Positions 11,883 through 24,016 of a stretch of 64,000 nucleotides of DNA are shown one piece after another. This DNA comes from Hofstenia miamia (lineage: Eukaryota; Xenacoelomorpha; Acoela). Location of the stretch: NCBI GenBank assembly GCA_004352715.1, contig SCFE01000078.1, positions 510,034 through 574,033 of the forward strand, read 5' to 3'. The notes under the pieces were generated by a model. That model had not been told where the DNA came from. It searched no databases and saw nothing but the letters and a program-made list of their open reading frames with translations. The translations under genes and the position numbers were made by a program. The stretch's first letter is position 1, and every line of letters begins with the position of its first letter.

Positions 11883-14281
11883 ACATGTGTACTAGGTTGT
11901 CTTGAAAAAATATTGATTCAATATGTATATTTTTGAAACATTAAGACATCGTCACAAGCCAACCCCCACGGCATAGGTTTTTTAAAAGTTGCATTTTCAA
12001 TGGAAATATTGACTTACAGGCAATCGCATTTAAAGACTTTTCTGTGAAAACCACATTCTGAATAGATTCTCATTCAAAGTCTCCTGTTCCCTACAATTGA
12101 TTTTCAATACACACGAACTACACAGAAAATACCTGAAAAAAGTGTAGTCTATGAAAAAGAGAATTGAATAGAGTTTAATTTTTATCTTATTCAATTAATA
12201 ATTCTGTAGAAAATTGAAAATAATTAGTTGGGAAATATTAAATTAAAATAGGGAATTGTAAATTGAATTTGAAAATATATTAAAAGTTGGGGAGAATATT
12301 ATTTAAAACTAATTAAGAAAATCTAAGGAAAACTCACAAGTACATTATTGAAGAAGAAATTTAATTAACGATTTCTCAATATTAAATAAAGATTTTAATA
12401 ATCTATTAAAATTTCTTCAATTTTACAATTTAATTTTAGCGAAATATTGACGCTTCTATCTCAGTCGCACATAAACATTTGGGTTTCACTTGGTAGGTTT
12501 AGATTCTGCAAAAAAAGAAAAAATATCTATTGCCACCACAAATTATTACAATGTCGATTGTATTGAGTTCGTCATACCCCATAACTTTAGAAGCTCGATG
12601 ATTTTTTAACTAGATATCTTCCAGAAAAAGACAGAATTCAATTGAAATTAGACGAACGACATACAAAGCATATAGTAAGATTTATACTTGATTAATACAG
12701 AGCATGTCGTTTATGAGATACTATCAGAGATACATGGGAGTATAAAACTAGCAAAATTACAATGCTTAAATATGAGAAATGGCATGTGTACAAATGCTTC
12801 CAAACATTCAAATGTTTGTATGTACTTAGTGCTAATCCGATAGTTACAACTGGAAATAGGACGTTTGACGATTGTAGGAAGTCAATCTAATGAAGTGAAA
12901 ATTTTGAAGATGGAACCTTTAGTGTTTGCGGGGCAGTATAATAGTAAAATATAAGATTTGTATATAATAATTTGTTATATTTCACATATGGAGACAAAAA
13001 TTACCTAATACTTAGTGGAAGTAATAAATATATTAAAATCTTTTCAAATACTACAATTTACTTCATAGTAAAGCCACATTTGTCTTACAGATACACGAGT
13101 CTAAAGATTAAGGTCTCTTTTAGTGTTAGGTTATAAGAAAAATTAGGCGTGAAAGTGAATTTTTGTACAATAGGCAAAAACAGGTTATATCTTGTAAATG
13201 TCACTGATTTACAAGTTCGCTCATAAATTTCTCAAGTGTCACAAGAATATAAGCTAATCTTTCTGTTTCATTGGGCATTAAGGAATATGGATTAAATGTG
13301 ATACGCCACAAGAGCTTGCTTGATTAACTCCTTCAGTATAATAAATAGTAGAATAAACAGGCAGAGACAGTTTCCTACAGCTCGATGCAACCTATTCTTC
13401 ACGCTTTCTTCTCTTTGCTTGCATTTTAAAAACAACGAAAATTTATTCAAATCACGTACATCTAAGAGAAAAATATATGCATTGTTTATTTACCTAAAAA
13501 AATAAATAACAGAAACTAAAAAGTAGCACTGTAGTTGATGAGAACACAGTCATAGTTTCCAAAACGTACTTTTCACGAATTACAAATAATTATATTATGC
13601 CTTATTGAGTTGCAAAATTATTATTGGTAAATTTTATAATTTATTGTCAAGATTATAAGATGCAATGAATTAAAAGAGCAGTATCTGAAGATGCTTGATC
13701 ACACACTTATGAGAATATTTAAGCAAAGAATATCCTCCTGGGGGTCATTATATACATCAACTGAAAATCCATTTTCATGGTATTGATTCAAGTTGATAAC
13801 AAAAAACATTAACAGTCTTGAAAAAACCATGCTGAAGACTGAGGATTAAACGTCTTTGAAATGTTATGTTTTATTGCATTCAACTTTGATAAACTAAAAA
13901 ACTTAAAAATTTTAAGCCATCTCTGACTGTGTAAGGAAGAAAAGTTATGGCTGCATGCAACATATTATGCTAAAATTTTAACTGCAATGATAAAAAGCGT
14001 AGAAATTCAACTTCAAATAAGTTACAGCTTGTAGACACTCACAAACATTTATTGATAGAAAGACATAAACTAAATTTGAAGATTCTTCAAACACTCATAC
14101 CCAGAGTGACTGATAATCAAATGCAATACTATGTTAGATCAATACGCTTTCAAACACACCAATTTAATAAAATTTAACTTTAAATCAGTAACTTTGATAC
14201 AAAGGTGTTTACAAGCAATAATTCAGCTGAAATATTTATTAAGAGCAAAGCAATTTTTTGGTCTGTTAAGACAATCTAGAG
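11883..14281. other. Non-coding AT-rich DNA
   Basis: I see no gene, RNA gene or clear repeat. Short frames such as 13320-13505 have no recognisable motif. Confidence 0.4.
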
Positions 14282-15230
14282 CAGAACTGTCTAACCTTTT
14301 ACATGTTACGGGTAAACTATTGAAAACTACTGCAGTTCATAGGCGTTTTTAACACAAAAAATAAACAATCAAGTTTATGTATAGGAAAATATCTCAATTT
14401 AATATATTTTCTGAAAGTTTCCTTGTGACAGGCTGGGCAGCCATAATAAACAGTATATTGGTATTCGCGGCGTGACTTAAAATTGTTTTAACGCAATAGA
14501 GTATGGGGGGGATACTCCAGACCACAAAGACACTTACCAATCATTATTTAATAGGTATTGCAACATGTAATTCTTTCTCAACTAGGTTTTATATGAAATT
14601 TTAAATTTTTGACCATCAAGTGGGTTTGAATTTTTTCGACCATTTTGATATGCCAGACGCCTCAGTCGGTTGAATATCACAAAGACGTCAATATCTCTAA
14701 GTCTAATAATCAATAGGTGCAGTTGTGAATGTTAACCTATCTAATAAAACCAGCCATTAAACGCGAGAAACATGACATCAAAACACAAAAATAAATTATT
14801 TTCTAATATGAATTTCCTCTACAACGTTATTCAAATTATATTATTTAATGTAATGAAAAAATTTCCAACAGTTTCCCATTGGAAAAAGGAAAATTAGATG
14901 ATTTTTTAGACATGTCATCATGTTAAGTAAAGACCTGCGGACCACATAATTTTGCTCTGGGTCTTTGTTCTGATTCCAGACTGTCTCATCCAGTGTACAA
15001 TTTTTCAGTACCGGTTCCGTTGGAGTCGGTTCCGCAATTCAATTTCTGGTCTCATAATGAAATTAAATGTGCTAAAATTATTACTTATTAATTAAATTGA
15101 ATTCTGAATGGGGATATTAAAGACATATTTTGGTTTAGCAAATTTAATATAAAATATAATATCAAATATTAAATCAAATTGGTTTTGGACAATTGGTCAG
15201 GTTCCACAGGACTATTGTTAAGACAGTTTG
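14282..15230. mobile_element. Possible decayed hAT-like element
   Basis: The left side reads CAGAACTGTCTAACC and the right side, reverse-complemented, reads CAAACTGTCTTAAC, which could be diverged terminal repeats. An internal GACCTGCGGACCAC segment at about 14931 resembles subterminal DNA of such elements. The flanks do not give a matching 8-bp duplication, so the boundaries are uncertain and the resemblance may be fortuitous. Confidence 0.25.
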
Positions 15231-17338
15231 AGACATGGTATTCCCGCTAAACAAATTTAGAATCCAGTAAAAATACTGCTCAGTCATTCTTTAAAACCAC
15301 AACATATTTGCAAACCAAAAATACAAAAGGATGTAATACATATTCTCTTTGACAACTGTAGAATATAAAACAAAGTTTTAAGTGTGAAATTTAAATTATG
15401 TAATTAAGCAGCAGAATAGTTTGCTAATTTACTAAGTTTGTGATTTCTAATTATGTGTTGATTTGCTTTTGTATTCCATTTCAGAGTAAGTATAAATTGG
15501 CGGGAAAGATTGGCTAACAGACGTGTAATTTGATTTGTAATTAAGGTGAGAAAACGAATACGAGAAAGTGTGATATTTTCGCGTTCTAAAGGAATATTTT
15601 AAATGAAATGGAAAGAATTGAAGAATGGGCATTTAAAGGTGAAAGGAAATTTGCAAATAACTCAAATAATGCGGGAACAGGTAGAAATGAAAGTTGTATT
15701 ATTCTTTAGTGCTAATTGAGAGGTGAAAGCAGGTTGAGAATGTAAATACTTACTTTGAAAACACCAGGAAAGTAAGTACTCAATTTGGGATCCAATATAA
15801 CAAAAGCATACTCAAAGCGAAAACACTTTTGTCTCATTTATTTCAATGAAACATAAAAAATCAATATTGCGAATGGGCACTCGCTACAGCAGTGTTCAAT
15901 TATAATTCTATACACTGCTCCTTCATTCCATTTCCACAGATGGAGGTAACCATTTGTTTCAGACTACCCCTTGCACATAATTCGACAGAAGATGGAACAA
16001 ACGAAAACACTATATAAAAACTACAAATTTTTAACGATTGCAATTTTAAAACATAATTAGAAGAGGGATGTTAAAAAATGCAATATTATTTTTGTTTAAA
16101 TATCTAAAAATTTATCAGAGCAGATTTGAATTTCAAAAAATAATTTTCTGAAATAATTGCACTACTTTTTTAATAAAATAAAAAAATATAAGAATGAAGA
16201 GTGCTTTTTATGAAATTATTGATCTGTTTTGAGATGATGAGTTAAATATTTATTTGAAAACTAGTTTTTTAGTATTTCATTTTTTTCTAAGTATTTCAAT
16301 TTATTGAAATATATTGCAATTGATTTCCAATAAATACACTGCAATACAAATTCATTATTGCAAATCTTTGTAACTCATACATTGTAGATGCAGTTTTTTT
16401 AATCAAATTTGAACGCATAATGTGTTTGTTCTAATCTCATTGAACTTAATTAATAGGGATTCAATAAAAACTTTTTCAAAAGAAACATGACTTGAAATAT
16501 ATGAACAAAATTGCAATTCACTCATTTCACACAACTTCAATCCACTGAATTAAAATTCGGTTGTAATAACTCTTAAACATACCTGTTTTTTTACTGAACA
16601 AAATTATTATTGATGATAAAAAACTTCGAATTTGATCTAACTTTTAACTAATGAAAAAATACTAAAATAAGTGTCGTTGACACACTTAATAAGTGCATTG
16701 TTCATCTTCATTGCTTCATCCAAAACACACGTATTGCACTTACTATAGTGCACGTAGTTTTAAAACACAAAACTTTATAACAGGCTAATTCTATCAACAA
16801 AATTATCCCTTTTAACATCAAATATTACCTAATCCAATACTTTAAACATTCACTTGAAAGATAAACATAATACGAAACACTTCGCATCAATAAATAAATT
16901 GCAGAACAATAGTTAACATTGAATTCCATTGAATATTATATATAACATAATAATAATTTACTTGGGCCTTATAATGAATAGCCGAAGTAAAAAATTGCAA
17001 CATTAACCACAATATGTAAATCTTTGAAAAAATGTAGAAATTAAAATAAATGGTAGAACGTAGAAGTAAAAATCCTATGATTACATGTTTTATCTGTGAG
17101 ATAAAGTGAGCTCTAAAAGTCTCACGCAGTTTAAAAACATTAAAAATCCTATTATAAAGCATCTTCAAACATTTATCATTTCTTTCTTTGTCATACTTAA
17201 AATTCAAAAATTGACATTTAAAAAACATTTAAGCACAGCGCTCAACACTTAAAATATAAACCATATCTAAGCGTAAATGAATTTTAGGATAATGCTGCTA
17301 AAACAAGTTTTTACTGTGTGATTTAAATGAGTGGCTAG
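15231..17338. other. Non-coding AT-rich DNA
   Basis: No gene is recognised. A small perfect 8-bp inverted pair (AGCAGTGT/ACACTGCT) lies near 15889-15919. The minus-strand open frame at 16887-17228 is low-complexity and matches nothing I know. Confidence 0.4.
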
Positions 17339-17535
17339 CAGAATTGGAATTGGGTTTGGCCTAAAGTTGGGTCGGACCACCGGGCTTGGGCAGGAATTTC
17401 TACATAGCAATTTGTGCCGGGGCGGGCTTGGGCAGAAAAATTGGTATATTGAAATGGGCCGGCCTGGGCTTGGGCCCAAACTGCATTGGGCCGGGCAGGG
17501 CTTCGGCCCAAAATATCGGCCCAATTCCAACTCTG
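17339..17535. mobile_element. hAT-like MITE (197 bp), GGGCTTGGGC-rich
   Basis: The ends are inverted repeats: CAGAATTGGAATTGGG on the left and CAGAGTTGGAATTGGG as the reverse complement of the right, 15 of 16 identical. The interior is a degenerate GC-rich minisatellite built on GGGC-CTTGGGC words, in strong contrast with the AT-rich flanks. Flanking octamers GTGGCTAG and GTGACAAT agree at only 5 of 8 positions, so the target duplication is decayed or absent. Overlapping open frames on both strands here are by-products of the base composition. Confidence 0.6.
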
Positions 17536-18462
17536 GTGACAATAATTTAAAACCATATATTTTTATTTTTCATAAAAACCTCACAAGGAAGTGAGGCGTG
17601 TAAGAAACGCGTCAATACAGGAGTAAGATTTATGGAAAAATACAATTACATGAACCAACAAAATTGAAATTTGTACTACGAAAAAACAAAGCTACTAAAA
17701 TTTTAGAGTAAAATATGTCAATGTCTTGCTCAGCAATAAAATAAGAGGCCCTCAAGATTAACAAAATTGTGCTGTATTAAGAAAAATTAAAAATCTTTGT
17801 TTAAAACAAGGGTTTTCTGTAACTTAATAATTTTACCAAATATGTGAGGTAAGGTAGGTTATATTTAGGGTAGTTATAGACACTTTCGTCACTGACAGCA
17901 GAAATGATACAAGAAATGTTTAGTAAAAAGTAATTGTTGGACATTTTAAGATGGGGTATGAAGAGCGGCGGATGACTGAGTAATTAATTACATTGAATTA
18001 TAATGTAGTGGATACAGCGTTGGCGAAAAATATATTTCTTTACATAAAACGTTTTAAACGTTTAAAATCAATCACCTTTTTTGCTTTTTTGACAGAACCA
18101 CTTCAAGATACTCAAATTTAGATGAAAACAGATATATTAGCAAACATTAAATTGCGATAAATTTTCAAAACTTTCTATAAAAATTTAAACGAATTTGAAA
18201 ATTTTTTTTTAAATATTGGAAAACATGTTTAAAACACAGTTTTAAACAGTGTTTAAGCACCCCATGATTTAAACATGCCAACCTTGAGTGAATGCATAGT
18301 ATCAAATATACAATTCAATTTGATGAAAATTTTGATTAAATTTATTACTGTAGAAGATATTTATTGTTTTAATTAAGTCGTTTTTTCTAAGATACGTAAA
18401 CTTGGCTAAAAAGGCAATTGGTTTACTTTGCACTGTCTATCTGATAATCCCGGTTAATAAGG
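17536..18462. other. Non-coding AT-rich DNA
   Basis: I see no gene or clear repeat. Confidence 0.4.
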
Positions 18463-18618
18463 CTAAGGTTAGACAAGGTGATTGGTTACACGTGCTCTAC
18501 CACATTTGACGGCATAACACGTCTACGACTATGGTTAGAATATGTAATTATTAATGAAATGCATTCTAACCATTTACTGGTGATGCGACTTTGTACCAGT
18601 CACATAGTCTAACCGTAG
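18463..18618. mobile_element. Palindromic MITE-like element (156 bp)
   Basis: The outer arms, 18463-18485 and 18596-18618, are inverted repeats sharing CTA-GGTTAGAC-A-GTGA-TGG (19 of 23 identical). Inside them is a second, perfect 11-bp inverted pair, ATGGTTAGAAT at 18531-18541 and its complement at 18563-18573. TTAA occurs just outside both arms, which might be a target site, but this is not decisive. No coding capacity is present and the family is unknown to me. Confidence 0.5.
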
Positions 18619-18780
18619 ATTAACAGGCACATTGCCAAATATGTTTTTCATTTTGATACAAATAATAACAGAACTTTATCAAAGGTCACCTTACCACTTC
18701 ATTAAATAAAACAGTAAAACAAATCTGTCATTCATATTACACAATGCCCGTATACAGTTCAATTACCGTGAAAACTTTAG

Positions 18781-19029
18781 TCAGTGGCGTCGAGCACCCA
18801 AAATGGTGGATGAAGGCAATTGTATTTATTCTTACTAGTTAAAAATATTATAATTTTGAATTCCACAACAGCATTGTGGATGTAAAAAAAGAATTTATTA
18901 GTTACAAACTGATAATTAAATCAATTTTTTGGTAAACAATTTACATGTGAAAACCGCAGAAATCTTTCAAAAATTCGGGAATTTTTAGAAAATGGGAGGA
19001 GGGCCTGCCTCGTTATGGCACACCACTGA
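18781..19029. mobile_element. MITE-like element (about 249 bp) beside the ari-1 RING2 exon
   Basis: The left end reads TCAGTGGCGT and the right end, reverse-complemented, reads TCAGTGGTGT. TTAG occurs directly outside both ends (18777-18780 and 19030-19033). The ends resemble the hAT-like element at 49791, but an 8-bp duplication is not convincing, so the class is uncertain. It lies about 165 bp downstream of the RING2 exon, inside the next ari-1 intron. Confidence 0.5.
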
Positions 19030-19194
19030 TTAGAGCATACAAATTGACTTCGTGCATTTGAATGGGCACCAATGCAGTCTATAATGTAAATTAAAACTTG
19101 TTGAAATACTTAACTCATCTGAAATTAAGATGAAATATACAGGAAACAGATTGATTGAATAAAACTTTTGAAATTTTTTAAGAAAGAAACATAC

Positions 19195-19383
19195 GTCTTG
19201 AGCATCACGAGCTCGTTTTGCGTCGGCTTCGTCGTAACGATTACAGGTGTACCACGATGAACCGTGTGGTTCCCACGGTCCTAAGCACACCCAACAGAAA
19301 TCCATTCTGCATGAAGCGTTCTTGCATATCATGTGATTACACCCTCCATCTTTCTCTATGGATATCCGGCACTTTGGACATTC
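19195..19383 (-). CDS. ari-1: ariadne-1 E3 ubiquitin ligase, RING2 (Rcat) exon
   Basis: This internal exon encodes 63 residues of an RBR E3 ligase, starting ECPKC and ending ARDAQD. Ariadne-1 accepts ubiquitin from an E2 on a RING2 cysteine as a thioester and then passes it to substrate, working in the cytoplasm and nucleus with neddylated cullin-RING ligases. The zinc-ligand pair CPKC, the [11 protein letters not shown] segment and [13 protein letters not shown] are all present. The catalytic cysteine, equivalent to Cys357 of human ARIH1, is residue 15 of the exon (codon 19341-19339), and the adjacent catalytic-site His is kept. The acceptor is gctttag at 19384-19390 and the donor is GTATGT at 19194-19189. 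Both phases are 0, which fits the IBR exon upstream. The next exons, for the Ariadne domain, were not found. The exon looks intact and functional. Confidence 0.96.
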
Positions 19384-22300
19384 CTAAAGCAGATTTATTA
19401 TAAAAACTACAAGTTTCTTTTTGATGTTGGCCAAAAATTGAACCCAAACTGGAAGTGCATCCATCAGACATCCTTTGATGTCTGATATATTTAATATATA
19501 TATTTCGGTGAGCATGGAATATTCATTTAAGCAAAATTAAGAAATGAGCCAAAAGAAATTGAACTCATACGAACTTTTAAAATGAATCTTTGCTTTTGGT
19601 AGATATTGAGATTAAGAGTATAACATACTGCAGTTTGTACCACAATACTTAATTACAGATAATTACTAGCTAGCGATACCTGAGTTCAATTGAAAAGTTG
19701 TCCAACAGTTATTTTTGTCGTGCGACATTTCACTAAATATACATAGACAGCCCAAACTTTCAATGCTTCAAATGATTATTTCTTGGGCAAGTTTGAGTTA
19801 AAATGCAAATAACAGTAAGTTTGCAGAGAAAATATCAAAGAAGAACTTCAAATTACTATAGCATGCTTGTGGACGAGTTCATAGGTTAAAATTTCAAGTT
19901 GGGGCAAAATTACACATTTTGCGAAAACGTAAATGAGGATAAATGCTTGTGGCAATTAAAGTAATTGTCAGTAATTTTAAAGGTTATAATAGTTATACGG
20001 GCTAAAATATAGAGAATTGGCGGTACTTTGGCAAATGATTTCGTTAATATATACAAGTATTAGCAACTACTCAATATCGTTCCAGAACTTGAAAGTTCAC
20101 AACCAAAAATTTGCACTGCTTATTAAAAAGCCCTATTGGAAATATAGAACCATATATCAGGAAACGTTTGTTTGAAAGTGATATCTCTAATATCATCAAT
20201 CAATTCCAAAGTTTCTACAGAAAGAGCTCAGTTTCGGTTTTTTACACCTCAAAACCGTGATTTCATTTTTGGTTTTGCATGTAACTATTACTAGTATTAG
20301 TAAAGAGTTATTCAAGATAAAAATCCCTTTTAAAAGTATATTTTCACAATTGTAAATTAAGTTGGTAATCAAGTAAAACAAAATTCCGCGGCAACTTGAC
20401 ATTCACTTTTGTGTTTGCTACAAAAAGACTGCATCGTTTCTTGGAAGTAACTATATTGGCAACTACTATGAAAACCGGTTCGGTTTCGATTTTGACTAAA
20501 AAACGCGGGCTCGGTTTTTTTCGGTATACTACCGAGCCCTAGAAATTAAGAGTAGTCTGTAACGAAGCGATCGGAACGAAATATTCTCTGAAAATGCTAA
20601 TTCGCAGGGTTGTAGTGCAAAGCACATACACATTCTAAGCATAAGTACATTGCACATAATGCTTCAACAGCGTATTCGCTGAAACTTCAAAATAAATTCT
20701 TCCATTAGCAATCCAAAGTGAGCATTAATGAATGACTCGAAAGCTATTGCAGGAGTTATTCACCTTGGTTTCGATTGCAAATTTTCTGGTGAAAGAATTT
20801 TTAATGAAAAACTTGTGAGGCACTGAACATGCTGTAATTGATTCGAATTTAAGCACTTTTACCAACAAACTCGCGATATTTCATTTTAAATAAATTACGG
20901 CAGTATAACAAAATAACATGCTCTATGCTTGTATATATAGGAAACAAATTTTCTAAAACAAAAATTCATAAATTTTCAACTGTTCAACTTCCACAAAAGA
21001 TCGCCGAAACTATTGAACTGTATGCGACAAGCACGGCATCATATTTCCAACACGTATGAAATTATGCAATATATTACAGACACTATGTCATATTAAACAA
21101 TTAATTGCATGGCAAGCAATTTTAATGCATAATCTGGGACTATCTTGAGCATAGCAAATACATTACTAAAAATCAGTTTAGACAGCGGAATTTTGACAAA
21201 ACTATTATATTATGCCAATATGTGTTTTGGTTATAAATGCAAAAGTTACTTCTTAATACAAGAAAATGTTCTTATAGGGCAGCCTTGGGTTGAGACAATA
21301 ATTCACAATTGACGAACGAGGTGGGGGATTGTACCAGGATATAATTTCTCAAAATTCAAGCCTTATATTTCTCTTGAGAGCTGAATGTGGCTCAGTGGCC
21401 CATGGGACATTGTGTCAGATGAGTTGCGATTTTAAGATAGATCGAATGGGTCATGGATCACTATCACATCAGTTATGACACATGATTATCATTACTAACA
21501 TTATGATATTGATGTTTGAAGCTCTTCCAAAAGCGAACGCACAGCGCAATGCCTTGCATCCCGAAACAGTTGAATCACTCTGCATTGTTCTTGATTGAGG
21601 CATACAAGAACAAACTTATTTAAATAAAAAATTTTATTGTTGCATATTTCAAGGTGTAATGTGGTTATGAAGAAGGTGGGTCAGTCCAGGACTTTCAATG
21701 CATGGGTTGTGATCACATCATGTGATCCATGCCCAACTCTATTTCTCATATAACCAACTTATATAGTAAAATATGAATATGTGGCATATAAATATTTCAC
21801 ATAACCTACGCTTTGATGAAACAGCTTACCTGCAAAAAGATGCATTTTAAACAACTATCGTTAGGCAACATTCCTTAGAAATACTACAAAAAATATTCAT
21901 GCATGCAATTAGCACACTTACGTTATGACATTTGATGTGACCTTCACTTAGCAAAAATTAGGAATACTAATATTAACAATCCGATTTCACTAAATTAATC
22001 AACTAATCTCAATCCTTTAGAAAGTACCTTGGCTTAAATTTATTCAACAATCTATCCATACATCACACTCAAGTAAACTTTTATCGTTAAAACTTTCAAA
22101 TACCTTAAATTGGTTTTCCATAAACTAACATAAAAACTTGCAGCCTCAAGAACATTTATATGTTTTGTGTAACGATCTTTAACAATTTTAGCAAAAACAT
22201 TAAACAACTCAACTTTTAATTTATTACATCCAAATTTTAACCAACTGTAACTAATCTATAAACAAAAATTATAAATGTTCAATGATATATTGTGATAGTG

Positions 22301-22829
22301 CATATCATAGCATGAGTGTTTGTAAATTTCTGATATTTAAGTTGAGGAAAATATATCTTGCTGTCTATGGTTTTTCCAAAAATATATGCTCATCGATAGA
22401 ATTTTAAATAGTATACGTATATACTAATATCGTATAGATTAAAACAAACAATCCTAAAAATAAAGTTTTTAAAACAAATTTACGTCAGTCTAACCTAGTT
22501 TTAACACTAGAAAAAACAGGCACATATGACTCTTTTATGAAATATTCAATAAATTATCCTCTTTCACGTTTCCAAAACGGATTTTTTTTCAGATAAAAAA
22601 TGCATTATGTAAAAGTATCTGCAGGGCTTCATCATCCCTTATTCATCATTCAATTTGTTAATTAATTTGCCTCCTGCCTGAGCTCCTGGATACACGATGA
22701 TCACGAAGGATCTGCGATTTAACGATAGAGAAGCAAAATGGTAAGATTTGTCTAATCTCTGAAATTTCAAAACGGCTGGCAATGTAAAATTGGTTTTTAG
22801 ACACTGTCCTTTCTATAGCACATTGCAAT
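19384..22829. other. Start of the giant ari-1 intron: non-coding
   Basis: No gene is recognised. A GC-richer patch at 20470-20542 (GGTTCGGTTTCG words, ending CCGAGCCCTAG) looks like the end of a decayed DNA transposon, but I could not find a partner end. Confidence 0.4.
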
Positions 22830-22852
22830 CAGAGGCGCAGCGAGGAGGAGGC
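22830..22852. mobile_element. Possible solo hAT-like terminus
   Basis: CAGAGGCGCAGCGAGG resembles the CAGAGGC- and CAGTGGCG-type ends of the element at 49791-50109. No inverted partner or target duplication was found nearby, so this would be a truncated copy at best. Confidence 0.25.
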
Positions 22853-23982
22853 CATGATATTATTTCCCTTTGGGAAAAATGAGAAAATGTTTCTTGCAAA
22901 ACTCTAAAACAGCGAGCTAAATATCTCGAAATTGAAGTTTACAGTTTTTAAGTTTCTGTTTAATATATATGATAATAGAGTATTTTTTGGTGCCGAATAA
23001 TCTTCAGTTACCTAAACTGTGAATTTGTACATTTTAACACAGAAAGAACTTCATAACCCTCAAACATGCCCATGTTTACCTTTTTAGATTGTGGAAAATT
23101 TTCATTATTAAATTCATAAATTCCAACCAATATTCCAAAGAAATTATTTTGGGTGCCTAAAATGTATTAGAATTGAAAATAAATTCAGTTTTGATTATAA
23201 ATGTTTATGAAGTATATACATTTGAAAGTACTTGTCTTATTACATTAAAGACATAATGCGTCCATTTGAGGGTTAACATTACAAAGAAAAATACAAGTAC
23301 ATGTGAGCATCTCTTTTATCTCTAGAAAAATACTAATTGCTATAAGGCTGAAAATTGGCGAAAATAAGAAAAAAATAAGAACAATTTGAGCACCAACAAA
23401 TAAGAGTACTCCAATAGACTTGTCGTTGTGTGTTGTGTAGAATTTTAAATTGGCTGTGTACACAACACAACATGTAGTGGGATAGATCATATAAATGGGG
23501 CTAAATGGATTGGGCCGGATGCAGGACGGAATAGTAACTCAAGTAAATTTTTTCATTTAATTGTACGTGATAAAATATTTGGACATACTCTTTTTTGTAG
23601 ATCTTAGTCTTTCTAATCGAAACTGATGTAATAAGAAATTGTTTCATATGTTATTGGAAATCATAGCTTCTGAAAAAATACAGAAATAAAATAAGACAAA
23701 TATTCATTTCATTACTTTTCTTATGCATTTGTATTAATGATTTTTAAAATTTTGCGAAATTCCGTTTATATTCCCTTCCTTCCCTAAAATGAAATAGAAA
23801 AGTTGTTGCGGTGTTCATTACAATTATGTTTGTTAGACCTTCAGCAGCTTAAAAATCCAATGCATTAAATTGCAATAGAAACTATATGTTCTACTACTTC
23901 CAAAGATTTCAAGGTACGAAAGAAGGTTGAAACATTTGGCGGTTCTTAAACCATTTTAATTGGTATCTTAAAAATACAAAAC

Positions 23983-24016
<34 letters not shown>

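Noticed and set aside
17267-17594. Overlapping Gly/Pro-rich open frames on both strands
   Set aside because: They are produced by the GGGC minisatellite core of a MITE-like element, open on both strands because of composition.
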